Shown: positions 15,478-23,730 of the stretch, piece by piece
How the letters are laid out: the number at the start of each line of letters is the position of its first letter
Numbering within the stretch: position 1 is the first letter of the stretch
DNA from: UBA1535 sp002323775
GTDB lineage: Bacteria; Bacillota; Clostridia; Tissierellales; Sedimentibacteraceae
Direction of reading: 5' to 3'
DNA length: 28,407 nucleotides
NCBI GenBank assembly: GCA_031993545.1
Contig: DAMAHZ010000040.1
Span: forward strand, 1-28,407
Translations under genes and position numbers: made by a program
Notes under the pieces: generated by a model
What the model was told of the DNA's origin: nothing
Database searches by the model: none
The model's input: the letters and a program-made list of their open reading frames with translations, nothing else

Positions 15478-16035
15478 ATGAAATTACAAGGAAAAGATAT
15501 ATATTTAGCAACATTGGAGCGTAGCGACTACAAAACATTATGGAATGATTTTGAATATGACTTTGAAAATCCGTCAGAAGAATTAAATCTTGGTTATTCG
15601 GAGGAAAAAGCTGATGAGTGGTTTAATGAGATACAAAAATTACAGGGTAATTTACATATTAGATTGGGTATATTTTTAAATGCTGGAAATGTAATTGGCG
15701 ACATTGCATTGCAGGATATTGATATAAAAAATCGCAAGTGTTCATTGGGTATGGGCATTTCTAAAATTAATAATCGTTCTCAAGGCTATGGACAGCAAGC
15801 TGTAAAATTGATGCTGGACTACGGGTTTAATTATGTCGGACTTGAGAGAATATCGGCAAATACTCTCGAGATAAATAACGCAGCTCAAAAATCATTGGAA
15901 AAGTGCGGCTTTATTTTAGAAGGCAGAGAACGAAAATCAAGCTATCTTAATGGAAAAATATATGATAAATTGTGCTATTCTATTTTAAAAGACGAATTTA
16001 AAGAAAAGTATATAAATATTTCTTCTTTAAAATAG
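15478..16035 (+). CDS. GNAT acetyltransferase (RimJ/RimL/SpeG-like)
   Basis: A 185-aa cytoplasmic acetyltransferase using acetyl-CoA. The pattern is LQGKDIYLATLERSDY at the start, GDIALQDID and LGMGISKINNRSQGYGQQA, where the RSQGYG loop binds the CoA pyrophosphate. ISANTLEINNAAQKSLEKCGF and EGRERKSSYLNGKIYD follow, all typical of the RimJ/RimL/SpeG-like branch that acetylates N-termini, amino sugars or polyamines. The ATG at 15478 follows GTGGAGG at five bases; the four-codon extension to a GTG at 15466 would cover the ribosome binding site. A 14-bp palindrome, TACATGTACATGTA, lies upstream at 15415-15428. The acceptor is unknown. Confidence 0.88.
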   Translation: MKLQGKDIYLATLERSDYKTLWNDFEYDFENPSEELNLGYSEEKADEWFNEIQKLQGNLHIRLGIFLNAGNVIGDIALQDIDIKNRKCSLGMGISKINNRSQGYGQQAVKLMLDYGFNYVGLERISANTLEINNAAQKSLEKCGFILEGRERKSSYLNGKIYDKLCYSILKDEFKEKYINISSLK

Positions 16036-16106
16036 TATTTTCAAATATATCACTTTTTTCTATTCTTTTTATAGTTTTATGAACTTTTTTCTTTCCTATT
16101 TTAATG

Positions 16107-16135
16107 TTGTTATATTTGCTTTATTATGATAAAAT
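16107..16135 (+). promoter_or_regulatory. Promoter of the nucleotidyltransferase gene (shared segment)
   Basis: TTGTTA (16107-16112) and TAAAAT (16130-16135) are 17 nt apart, about 90 nt before the start codon. The segment matches the promoter at 13872-13900, including the sequence after the -10 box. Confidence 0.5.
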
Positions 16136-16223
16136 TAAACAAATATTATTATTAAAATATTTTAATATGATTTTTGTAGAAATTTGCATTTACAAAGCAA
16201 ATTTAGATTAGTAGGAGCTAGAT

Positions 16224-16811
16224 ATGATTGGATATAATTGCGATTTAGAAACACAAAAACAAACATTGTTTTCTATTCTTTCAGAAAATTCTGTATTGTT
16301 TGAACTTATTAAGGATACTCAAAGCATAGGACTACAAAATTATTATATCGGTGCAGGATGTATTTGCCAAACTGTTTGGAATTTTCAAAATAATTTAGAT
16401 TTAATGTACGGTATTTCTGATGTGGATTTTGTATATTTTGATGAGGATTTATCATATGAAAAAGAAGATTTAATCATTAAGCAAATAGAACAAAGATTTT
16501 CTCACTTACCTATAAAAATTGACATAAAAAATCAAGCAAGAGTACATCTGTGGTATAAAAAGCATTATGAATATGAATTGCAGCCATATACTTCATTAGA
16601 AAACGCAATTAATACATGGCCTACAACTGCAACTTCTATAGGGGTTAGAATGCTTGATGATAAATTTATCGTATATGCTCCCTTTGGTTTAAATGATATG
16701 TTTGGGCAAATAATAAGAGCAAACAAAACGCAGATAACGAAAGAAACTTATATGCAAAAATGCGAAAAATGGTATAAAAAATGGAATACTCTAAAAATAA
16801 TTGAATGGTAG
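16224..16811 (+). CDS. Nucleotidyltransferase-family protein (PF06042/DUF925-like)
   Basis: A 195-aa protein of the nucleotidyltransferase fold. YYIGAGCICQTVWNF (residues 42-56) and the acidic active-site motif SDVDFVYFDEDL (70-81) are the marks of the PF06042 group. Further blocks are LPIKIDIKNQARVHLWYKKHYE and the C-terminal WPTTATSIGVRM. Members are widespread in bacteria but the biological substrate is unknown; distant relatives include antibiotic nucleotidyltransferases. TAGGAG lies just before the ATG at 16224. The next gene, a GNAT acetyltransferase, begins 70 nt downstream on the same strand, so the two may share a transcript. Confidence 0.85.
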   Translation: MIGYNCDLETQKQTLFSILSENSVLFELIKDTQSIGLQNYYIGAGCICQTVWNFQNNLDLMYGISDVDFVYFDEDLSYEKEDLIIKQIEQRFSHLPIKIDIKNQARVHLWYKKHYEYELQPYTSLENAINTWPTTATSIGVRMLDDKFIVYAPFGLNDMFGQIIRANKTQITKETYMQKCEKWYKKWNTLKIIEW

Positions 16812-16881
16812 AAGTTATTAATCGCTTCTGCAAATAAATAAAAAAGACTATAAAAAATTTATATAACAAGAAGGTGTAATA

Positions 16882-17355
16882 ATGTATAAGGTAGAACCTA
16901 TGTCTTTAGAATATGCTCCTTTAATTTCAGAATGGGTTTATTCTGACGAATACTCAATATATAGTTTTGATAATGATAAAGAAACCATTGACGAATTAAT
17001 GAATGGTCAGTATTTTTCTTGTGTTGATTCTGAAAATAATTTGATAGGATATTTTTGTTTTGGAACTTTAGCACAAATTCCAACCATAGAGGGCAATGCC
17101 TATGATGATGATATGCTGGATATCGGGCTTGGACTAAAACCGGAATTATGCGGGCATGGATTGGGAAGTTTATTTATGCAAACAGGCATTAACTATTCCA
17201 AACAAAATCTACAGGCAAAGAAGCTTCGACTTTCTGTAGCTTGCTTTAATCATCGTGCAATAAAATTGTACGAAAAGCTAGGATTTAGGCAAATTGCTCA
17301 AGTATCTCACCAAAAGACCAATAAAAAATTTATTCTTATGGTATGCACATTATAA
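16882..17355 (+). CDS. GNAT acetyltransferase
   Basis: A 157-aa single-domain N-acetyltransferase. The acetyl-CoA loop is CGHGLGS, preceded by DIGLGLKPEL, and the C-terminal helix-strand block is ACFNHRAIKLYEKLGFRQIAQ, the usual Asn-x-x-Ala-x-x-Leu-Tyr-x-Lys-x-Gly-Phe signature. AGAAGGTG precedes the ATG at 16882. The acceptor cannot be read from the sequence. It is the last gene of the plus-strand accessory run and converges on the AraC-type regulator gene. The hairpin at 17424-17454 probably separates them. Confidence 0.88.
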   Translation: MYKVEPMSLEYAPLISEWVYSDEYSIYSFDNDKETIDELMNGQYFSCVDSENNLIGYFCFGTLAQIPTIEGNAYDDDMLDIGLGLKPELCGHGLGSLFMQTGINYSKQNLQAKKLRLSVACFNHRAIKLYEKLGFRQIAQVSHQKTNKKFILMVCTL

Positions 17356-17423
17356 ATATCATGCTCTGTTAGCAGATTAAAGCAAAATTATAGAAAATTT
17401 ATTAAAAAACTTCACTTAAATCT

Positions 17424-17454
17424 AATAAGGCAACTCTTATAGAATTGCCTTATT
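17424..17454. terminator. Hairpin between convergent genes, probable weak terminator
   Basis: A perfect 10-bp stem, AATAAGGCAA (17424-17433) / TTGCCTTATT (17445-17454), with an 11-nt loop. Neither side has a continuous T-run, so efficiency is uncertain. Confidence 0.5.
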
Positions 17455-17464
17455 GTCTATTTAT

Positions 17465-18811
17465 TTATATTTTCGCCACAACAGGCATATACTGTGCAAT
17501 ATCAGTTTCATTGTTTATCTCTGGCTTATCAATTAGATATTCTTCCATAAATTGATGTCTTCCAAATCCATATTTGCGACTATTTTCAATCGAACTGATG
17601 AAATCAAACCAAGAAAATCCGTTATTTTTGTATTTTACATTTCTCTTTAAATATAAACCTCCGTCAAATATAGCTTTCTTTAAGCTCTCATCATTCACAA
17701 CTAAATTTTCATCAATTGACAAATAAATTGTGTAGAAGAAATCTGACTTTCCTATTTTCTCAAAATTGTAAAATGCAAATATTCGTGTTTTATCGTTCGA
17801 AAAATCAATATTGTTTTTCGAAGCCCACTCAAATATGTATTTACAAGCCTTATACATTGCATTTTTGCCTTTTTGTGTGCAAGAAACAGTCATCATTTTA
17901 TCAATAAATTCTTCTGTTTCTTCGGCATTTAATTCGCTTTTTAGCATTATAGGCATATATAAGTCAATCCCACCTATATGCTCAGCCTGCTCTGAAAAAC
18001 CAAGATGCTCCTCTAACCATTGTCTGCCGCCATAAACATACTTGCTTCCCTCAAGCCATTTCTGAAGTCTATTCCAGCCTTTAGCTATGTTATCTCCAAG
18101 ACACTCATCACGTTCAACTGCTATCACTGCATACAATCCGCCTTCGAGATTTTTTACTTTTATTAATTCATCATCTACAACTATATCATCAGGAATTGTA
18201 ATACAAAGCTCATATCCATATCCCTCTTTTGAATTCTCGCTATCTGGTGCATTATACCCAAAAATTCTATAATTACCATTATTTAAGTCTATGTTATTCT
18301 TCAATACCCAATTGTTCATAACCTTAAATGCACCTTCTTCAGGGTTTTCACCATAATAGCAATAATATGCTACTCTCATCGGTTGAATTTCTTTTAGAAT
18401 TTTGATGTCAGGGTACTTTTCCAGCAGTTCTTTATCTTGTACTTCAAAATATTTGTCCATAATATCTATCCTTTCAAAAATGTAATTTCTCGTACTCTCG
18501 GAGTACTTGCTTGGCAAAAATCCAGTTACACTTTTGAAAGCTCTTGAAAATGAATCTGCACTATCGTAAGCATATTTCACAGCAATATCTATTATTCTGC
18601 TGTTTCCAGCTTTTATTTCATCCGATGCAAGGCTTATTCTCCTAAGTCTAATATATTCCTTTGGTAAATAACCTGCTATCGCAAAAAATAAACGATGGAA
18701 AGCAGATACTGACATAAACGCAGCTTTTGCAGCATCTTCAACCTTTATATCAGTATCCAATGAACTTTCAATGTAATCTATGGATTTTTGAATTCTTTGA
18801 TAGTAATTCAT
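17465..18811 (-). CDS. AraC-family regulator with two tandem GyrI-like effector-binding domains
   Basis: A 448-aa transcriptional regulator of the Rob/TetR-independent multidrug type. Residues 1-105 are the two helix-turn-helix units of AraC (VEDAAKAAFMSVSAFHRLFFAIAG in the first; IAVKYAYDSADSFSRAFKSVTG in the second). After a linker come a GyrI-like domain (about 135-280) and a second, diverged copy (about 290-448). The copies align at NNIDLNNGNYRIFGY versus NNIDFSNDKTRIFAF, and at DLYMPI versus AQYMPV. GyrI-like domains bind lipophilic drugs or similar small molecules. AGGAGG lies before the ATG at 18811; an in-frame extension to 18856 covers it and is discarded. The gene neighbours a cluster of acetyl- and nucleotidyltransferases that it might control. 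Confidence 0.87.
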   Translation of the reverse strand: MNYYQRIQKSIDYIESSLDTDIKVEDAAKAAFMSVSAFHRLFFAIAGYLPKEYIRLRRISLASDEIKAGNSRIIDIAVKYAYDSADSFSRAFKSVTGFLPSKYSESTRNYIFERIDIMDKYFEVQDKELLEKYPDIKILKEIQPMRVAYYCYYGENPEEGAFKVMNNWVLKNNIDLNNGNYRIFGYNAPDSENSKEGYGYELCITIPDDIVVDDELIKVKNLEGGLYAVIAVERDECLGDNIAKGWNRLQKWLEGSKYVYGGRQWLEEHLGFSEQAEHIGGIDLYMPIMLKSELNAEETEEFIDKMMTVSCTQKGKNAMYKACKYIFEWASKNNIDFSNDKTRIFAFYNFEKIGKSDFFYTIYLSIDENLVVNDESLKKAIFDGGLYLKRNVKYKNNGFSWFDFISSIENSRKYGFGRHQFMEEYLIDKPEINNETDIAQYMPVVAKI

Positions 18812-19012
18812 GGAGCTCCTCCTACCTATTATCTTAAGATAATAACATTGTATCATATTTTAAAAATAACACCCGACTTTTTCTACTAAAATTAAAATAT
18901 TTATAAATTTTATTATTATACGGTTGAAACTTTTCATAAATTATATTATTATAATAATGTTTAAATTTACTTGAAAAATTAGTAAAAATAATTAAAACGG
19001 CGGTAAGTATAT

Positions 19013-19459
19013 ATGGAAAAATTACTATATCCTATAAATGAAGAAATTTTTAAAAAAAATGTTAAAATAAGATTTGACAATATCAACGAGGGCTTTGAAA
19101 GGTTTAATCATGAGATACTTGAAATTAAAAATGAGAATGAGCTGATACAATATATAGAAAATTTATACGATGAAAATGGATTTGACAATTTCTATGTAGA
19201 TTTATATTTGAACAGAATAGATAAAAATAATGAAAATCAATTTATTGATATGCTTTGTGAAGAAGATAAAAGCACATATGAAAATGTTAAGAAAGAATAT
19301 GACAACAGTACAGTATATTATAAAATAGATAAAAGCTTGATACCTTTTATAACAAGACTAAGTACAAGAGAAGTCTTATTTACAACGATATATTTAACGA
19401 AAAACAATAAAACAATTTGGGGAAATTACGACATGAAATTTCCGATATTTTATGAATAA
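19013..19459 (+). CDS. Hypothetical protein, acidic, 148 aa
   Basis: I do not recognise this protein. It has 148 residues, is rich in Glu, Asp, Asn and Lys, and has no membrane segment, signal peptide or cysteine cluster. The segment YENVKKEYDNSTVYYKIDKSLIPFITRLSTREVLFTTIYL looks like a helix followed by beta-strands, and the C-terminus ends NYDMKFPIFYE. The ATG at 19013 has only a weak GGCGGT site. It stands alone between a divergent regulator gene and the convergent htpX gene. Codon use is like its neighbours. Small acidic orphan proteins of this sort include immunity proteins, but nothing here shows that. Confidence 0.7.
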   Translation: MEKLLYPINEEIFKKNVKIRFDNINEGFERFNHEILEIKNENELIQYIENLYDENGFDNFYVDLYLNRIDKNNENQFIDMLCEEDKSTYENVKKEYDNSTVYYKIDKSLIPFITRLSTREVLFTTIYLTKNNKTIWGNYDMKFPIFYE

Positions 19460-19575
19460 TACCATATCTGCTGCTAAGACTCTAAAACCACCTGAGAAAT
19501 GTTTCCATTCGCAAGTTTTTAATAAGGTTTCAGTAATTTTTTAATTGAGTTTGACATTATATCAAATATTAATAT

Positions 19576-19629
19576 AAAAAGAGTGACATATAATAACTAA
19601 GTACTTAGTTATTATATGTCACTCTTTTT
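19576..19629. terminator. Perfect 54-bp palindrome, bidirectional terminator
   Basis: Bases 19576-19602 are the exact reverse complement of 19603-19629, with no spacer at the centre (CTAAG-TAC-TTAG core). The arms end in AAAAA and TTTTT. It lies between convergent genes, 10 bp beyond the htpX stop, and fits a two-way intrinsic terminator. A perfect 27-bp arm is much longer than termination needs. Confidence 0.85.
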
Positions 19630-19638
19630 CGTTTATGG

Positions 19639-20577
19639 TTAATACATATTTCTTAATATTTCAATTCTTTTCTCTATAGGAGGATGAGTTGAAAATAAGG
19701 GCATAACCCAGTTTGATGGATTGAATATATACAAGCATAGCATTTCTTCTCCACCAAGGCTCGCAGTTTGCTCTTTAGAATATTTAGGACTATATCCGGA
19801 AATTTTAGTCAAAGCATTTGCTAAGCCATCTGAAAATCCACAAATTCTAACAGCAGTTGCATCTGCCATATATTCTCTTTTTCTTGATATTGCAAGATTT
19901 ATCAGTTTCGCAACTAACTTAATGACAACGGACAGTACAATCCCTATTATGACTATAATCGCAAGTGAAGATCCATCATTCTTAGAATCCTTGCTTTTTC
20001 TTCTGTATGAGCCTCCCCAAAAATTCATTCTGTATAGTATTGAGCCTAATATTATAGCTGCACTCATTAGATAAATAGATACTGTGGAAACCAAGATATC
20101 TCTATTTACTATATGAGACATCTCGTGAGCTATTACGCCCTCCATTTCAGGTCTATTAAGCAAGTCTATAAGTCCTCTTGTTACTCCGATATAAGAGTCT
20201 TTAAGGGACAAGCCTCCAGCAAATGCGTTCGGAACATCAGAGGGAACTATATACACCTTTGGAGTATCATTAAGACCGGCAGCTATTGCAAGTCCTTCAA
20301 CAAGATGTAAAACATCTCGTTCCTTTGAATCACTTGTATTTATTTCACGCCATTTGGTATTTGAGCCTACAGCACTTCTGCCTGTCAGAATTTGAATAGG
20401 TAAAAGTATAAGTATTATAAACCCTGCTATCAAAGCTCCTAGCTCAATACTATTATTATAATAGCCAATGCTTAATGCTAATATGATAATTATCGCAATA
20501 TATAGTATGATTAAAGCTACAGTTTTAATTTGATTTTTTCTCACCTGCTCATGAGTAATAATAGTATCTCTTGCCAT
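19639..20577 (-). CDS. htpX: HtpX-like M48 membrane zinc metalloprotease
   Basis: A membrane protease that degrades misfolded membrane proteins. The 312-aa protein has two N-terminal membrane segments (about 18-38 and 44-64) and the cytoplasmic zinc motif HEMSH (151-155), with third ligand Glu235 in KREYMADA. Two further hydrophobic segments lie at about 163-183 and 205-228. The conserved NAFAGG (117-122) and FSTHPPIEKRI near the C-terminus complete the family pattern. GGAGGAG precedes the ATG at 20577. It lies 42 nt after lemA, the usual lemA-htpX order. It ends at the 54-bp palindromic terminator. Confidence 0.94.
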   Translation of the reverse strand: MARDTIITHEQVRKNQIKTVALIILYIAIIIILALSIGYYNNSIELGALIAGFIILILLPIQILTGRSAVGSNTKWREINTSDSKERDVLHLVEGLAIAAGLNDTPKVYIVPSDVPNAFAGGLSLKDSYIGVTRGLIDLLNRPEMEGVIAHEMSHIVNRDILVSTVSIYLMSAAIILGSILYRMNFWGGSYRRKSKDSKNDGSSLAIIVIIGIVLSVVIKLVAKLINLAISRKREYMADATAVRICGFSDGLANALTKISGYSPKYSKEQTASLGGEEMLCLYIFNPSNWVMPLFSTHPPIEKRIEILRNMY

Positions 20578-20619
20578 AAACTCCTCCGTAGTCAGTTAAA
20601 TTTCAATTATTGTTAGTTT

Positions 20620-21171
20620 TTAAAGGTCTTTAATTCTCAAATTATCAGCATTTTCTCTTTCAACTTTGCTGATTTCGTATGTTTCTTCTTTTGTAAATCC
20701 AAACATACCTGCTAATATAACAGTAGGGAAAGTCTGTATAGATGTATTGTACTCTGTAACCACTTTGTTGTATCTTGTTCTTGCATAAGCAATTTTTTCT
20801 TCAACATTCTTAATATCTTCCATAAGTTTTAAGAAAGATTGATTAGATTTAAGTTCAGGATAGCTTTCTGACACTGCATACAAAGATGGAATCATTTTTG
20901 AAATAGCGTCATTGGCTTTTATTGCCTCACCTTTATCAGAAGAAAGCATCTTAGAACGCAAGCCAACTATCTTTTCCAAAGTTTCGCTCTCGTATTTAGT
21001 CTGCATTTTAATAGTATCAACTAAATTTGTTAATACATTTGTTTTAAGCTTCAATTGAACATCAATTGAAGACCAAGCTTCTTTAATGTAGTTTCTTTTT
21101 CTTACAAGTCCGTTATACATCGATACAACGAATAAAACAAGAACTGCTACAATTCCTAAAAATATCAACAT
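20620..21171 (-). CDS. lemA: LemA-family protein
   Basis: A 183-aa membrane-anchored protein of unknown biochemical role, regularly paired with HtpX-type proteases. Residues 1-22 are one N-terminal membrane helix (LIFLGIVAVLVLFVVSMYNG), followed by the family block YNGLVRKRNYIKEAWSSIDVQLK. The rest is helical with coiled-coil character, and ARTRYNKVVTEYNTSIQTFP and MFGF are typical LemA markers. AGGAG lies 11 bases before the ATG at 21171. The pair reads as one transcript, perhaps controlled from the divergent region with adenine deaminase, where a Fur/PerR-like dyad lies at 21306-21318. Confidence 0.93.
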   Translation of the reverse strand: MLIFLGIVAVLVLFVVSMYNGLVRKRNYIKEAWSSIDVQLKLKTNVLTNLVDTIKMQTKYESETLEKIVGLRSKMLSSDKGEAIKANDAISKMIPSLYAVSESYPELKSNQSFLKLMEDIKNVEEKIAYARTRYNKVVTEYNTSIQTFPTVILAGMFGFTKEETYEISKVERENADNLRIKDL

Positions 21172-21305
21172 ATTATATAAATCTCCTTTTCACAATAAAT
21201 TTAATCCCATTGAAAATGCTCGTTTTTACAAATAGTTTTTTTAATTATTTGTAGTTTTAAAAAGATTGTTTTAAAGCCTTTCAAGGTTATTTTATTCATT
21301 AATTG

Positions 21306-21318
21306 TATAATAATTATA
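21306..21318. promoter_or_regulatory. Fur/PerR-like dyad between lemA and ade
   Basis: TATAATAATTATA is a perfect 6+1+6 palindrome and equals the core of the PerR box TTATAATNATTATAA. It lies 135 nt upstream of lemA and 137 nt upstream of the adenine deaminase start. AT-rich DNA produces such matches by chance, so this is tentative. Confidence 0.3.
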
Positions 21319-21361
21319 ATCAAAATGCAATAAAAAATGTCAATTTATTTTAAATAATAAA

Positions 21362-21390
21362 TTGTCTTATCAAAGATATTGTGGTAATAT
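21362..21390 (+). promoter_or_regulatory. Probable promoter of adenine deaminase
   Basis: TTGTCT (21362-21367) and TAATAT (21385-21390) are separated by 17 nt. The leader to the start codon is about 57 nt and shows no purine riboswitch. Confidence 0.5.
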
Positions 21391-21454
21391 TATAAACAAT
21401 ATTTTTAATTTCAACAAATATTCTTAGAAAATACTTTTATAATTGGAGGACATT

Positions 21455-23233
21455 TTGAATAAACGATATGAATTACATCAAATTACACGTGATTTGTCCA
21501 AAACTGCAATGGGAAAAACTAAAGCGGATATGGTAATAAAGAACGTGAAACTTGTAAATGTAAATACAGCCGAAATAATAGAAAATATAGATATAGCCAT
21601 AAAAAAAGGCAGAATTGCACTTGTAGGTGATGCAAGCCATACCATAGGTAAAAATACCACTATAATTGAGGGAAATGGATATTTCGCAACGCCCGGTTTT
21701 ATCGATACGCACATACATGTTGAAAGCAGTATGCTTACTGTCAGAGAATATGCAAAGTCTGTCTGCATTCACGGTACAACAACCATTTACATGGACCCTC
21801 ACGAGATAAGTAATGTACTCGGTTTTGATGGTATGAGACTTATGATTGAGGATGGCGAGGATTTACCTCTAAGAGTTTACTGCGCTGTTCCTTCCTGCGT
21901 GCCTGCATGCAAGGGATTTGAAGATAGTGGTGCAACAATAGGACCGGATGAAATTAAAAAAGCCATGAAGTTAAAAAGCGTCAAAGGACTTGGAGAGATG
22001 ATGAACTATCCCGGCATTATATATGCTGATAGTGATATGCACAAGGAAGTAGCAATAACATTAAAGGAAAATAAAGTAGCTACAGGCCACTATCCGGCAT
22101 TTGACAACAAGGGGTTAAATGCCTACATAGCAACAGGAATTAACTGCTGCCACGAGACTGTCACTAAAGAAATGGCACTTGAAAAAATGCGTCGTGGAAT
22201 GTATGTACAGATGAGAGAGGGCTCTGCATGGCGTGATGTAGCTGAAACAGTAAAGAGCTTGTTTGAAAACAAGATAGACACAAGATTTGCTGTATTAGTA
22301 AGCGACGACACTCATCCCGACACTCTGATAAATGACGGACATATGGATTATATAATAAAAAGAGCTATACAAGAGGGCATACATCCGATAACAGCAATAC
22401 AAATGGCTACAATAAACGCCGCTTTCTGCCTTGAAATGCAAAGAGATTTAGGAAGCATATCTCCCGGAAAATGGGCAGATATAAATTTATTAAGTGATTT
22501 GGAAACCGTAAATGTTGAAAAGGTAATATTTAATGGTGAGCTTGTTTCAGAAAGTAAAAAGCTTTTAGTTGATATAAAAGCAAAGGAATACCCTGAGTTT
22601 TCTAAAAACACTGTCAAATTAAAAAATAAGCTTATACCTAGTGATTTTATCATAGAAGCTGACAGTAATACTAAAAATGTGCGAGTAATGGAAATTGTTG
22701 AAGCCAAGGCGTATAATTACCACAAGGTAATTGAAATGCCGGTGATAAATAATGAAATAAAATCAGACACAGAAAATGACATAATAAAAATAGCAGTCAT
22801 AGAAAGGCACAATGCAAGTGGTTCAATAGGAAAGGGCTTTGTAAAAGGCTTTGGCTTTAAATCAGGTGCTGTTGCATCTACTGTTTCACACGATGCACAC
22901 AATTTGACTATAATCGGAACAAATGACAATGATATGGCAATTGCAGGGAATGCTCTTAACGAATGCGGCGGTGGAATGGTAGTCGTTCAAAATGGCGAAA
23001 TAATAGCAATAAACCCACTTCCAATAGCTGGACTTATGAGCGAGGACAAGGCAGAAATTGTAGCAAAGAGAGTTCATGAAATAGAGCTTGGCTGGAAAAA
23101 ATTAGGCTGTAATCTAATCTCCCCTTTCATGACAAGTGCTTTACTGTCATTAGCTGTAATTCCCGAACTAAGACTTACTAATAGGGGTTATGTTGATTGC
23201 AATGATTTTAAAAAGGTAGATATTTTTTGTTAA
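21455..23233 (+). CDS. ade: Adenine deaminase
   Basis: Hydrolyses adenine to hypoxanthine and ammonia in purine salvage. The 592-aa protein is a metal-dependent amidohydrolase of the AdeC type. It has KADMVIKNVKLVNVNTAEI at the front, the metal-binding HIHVESSML (about 86-94) and HGTTTIYMDPHEISNVLG. LVSDDTHPDTL, near residue 283, carries the catalytic aspartate region, and the AdeC-specific C-terminal domain follows (IAVIERHNASGSIGKGF, SHDAHNL). Length is normal. No ATG exists near the front. A TTG at 21455, four bases after GGAGGA, is the best start; the TTG at 21443 would overlap that site. With xpt elsewhere in the window it belongs to purine salvage, though they are not adjacent. Confidence 0.95.
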   Translation: MNKRYELHQITRDLSKTAMGKTKADMVIKNVKLVNVNTAEIIENIDIAIKKGRIALVGDASHTIGKNTTIIEGNGYFATPGFIDTHIHVESSMLTVREYAKSVCIHGTTTIYMDPHEISNVLGFDGMRLMIEDGEDLPLRVYCAVPSCVPACKGFEDSGATIGPDEIKKAMKLKSVKGLGEMMNYPGIIYADSDMHKEVAITLKENKVATGHYPAFDNKGLNAYIATGINCCHETVTKEMALEKMRRGMYVQMREGSAWRDVAETVKSLFENKIDTRFAVLVSDDTHPDTLINDGHMDYIIKRAIQEGIHPITAIQMATINAAFCLEMQRDLGSISPGKWADINLLSDLETVNVEKVIFNGELVSESKKLLVDIKAKEYPEFSKNTVKLKNKLIPSDFIIEADSNTKNVRVMEIVEAKAYNYHKVIEMPVINNEIKSDTENDIIKIAVIERHNASGSIGKGFVKGFGFKSGAVASTVSHDAHNLTIIGTNDNDMAIAGNALNECGGGMVVVQNGEIIAINPLPIAGLMSEDKAEIVAKRVHEIELGWKKLGCNLISPFMTSALLSLAVIPELRLTNRGYVDCNDFKKVDIFC

Positions 23234-23277
23234 ATTCAAGCTTGTTGTCCATTACGTATTTTTAAACACTCCTTATT

Positions 23278-23313
23278 ACACTTAAAGGATATTTATTTTA
23301 TCCATTTAAGTGT
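23278..23313. promoter_or_regulatory. Inverted repeat just upstream of the XRE regulator gene
   Basis: ACACTTAAA+GGATA (23278-23291) pairs with TATCC+A+TTTAAGTGT (23299-23313), a 14-bp stem with one bulged base and a 7-nt loop. There is no T-run after it, so it is a poor terminator for ade. It ends 25 nt before the regulator start and overlaps where its promoter should be, so an autoregulatory operator is likelier. Confidence 0.45.
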
Positions 23314-23338
23314 TAAAATTATAAAGAGGTGCTTATTT

Positions 23339-23662
23339 ATGACATTTGGAAATATTTTAAAGAAGCTTAGGAAAGAAAAAAATTTTACAAGATATGAATT
23401 AGCTGAAAAGCTAAATGTTAGTTATTCTACAATTGCACATTATGAAAACAACCATAGGCTTCCAGATTCTAATATTTTAAAGGACTTATCAATGATTTTT
23501 AATGTTTCTACAGATTACCTTCTTGGAAGTGACAGCGGATACATAAAAAATGAACAAATACTCATTGATTATAACAATTTATCAGAAGATGGCAAAAAGG
23601 ATTTCAAAAGTTATTTAGAATTGTTGAAAATTAGAGAAGAACATTTCAAAGAGTATAAATAA
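23339..23662 (+). CDS. XRE-family helix-turn-helix regulator
   Basis: A 107-aa DNA-binding protein. Residues 4-60 are a Cro/C1-type helix-turn-helix: FGNILKKLRKEKNFTRYELAEKLNVS, then YSTIAHYENNHRLPDSNILKDLSMIFNVSTDYLLG. The remaining 45 residues are a polar helical tail (LSEDGKKDFKSYLELLKIREEHF), resembling short SinR- or phage-repressor-like proteins that dimerise through such a tail. AAAGAGGTG precedes the ATG at 23339. The gene stands alone between ade and a non-coding region. The dyad at 23278-23313 suggests self-control; target genes are unknown. Confidence 0.9.
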   Translation: MTFGNILKKLRKEKNFTRYELAEKLNVSYSTIAHYENNHRLPDSNILKDLSMIFNVSTDYLLGSDSGYIKNEQILIDYNNLSEDGKKDFKSYLELLKIREEHFKEYK

Positions 23663-23730
23663 TGATTTAATTTGATATTAAAACTGTCCAAAATGGATAA
23701 TTTTTTTGTGTTAAATTAGATATGTGTATA

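Noticed and set aside
21391..21454. Purine (adenine) riboswitch before ade
   Set aside because: The leader is short and has neither the two pairing loops nor the conserved junction bases.
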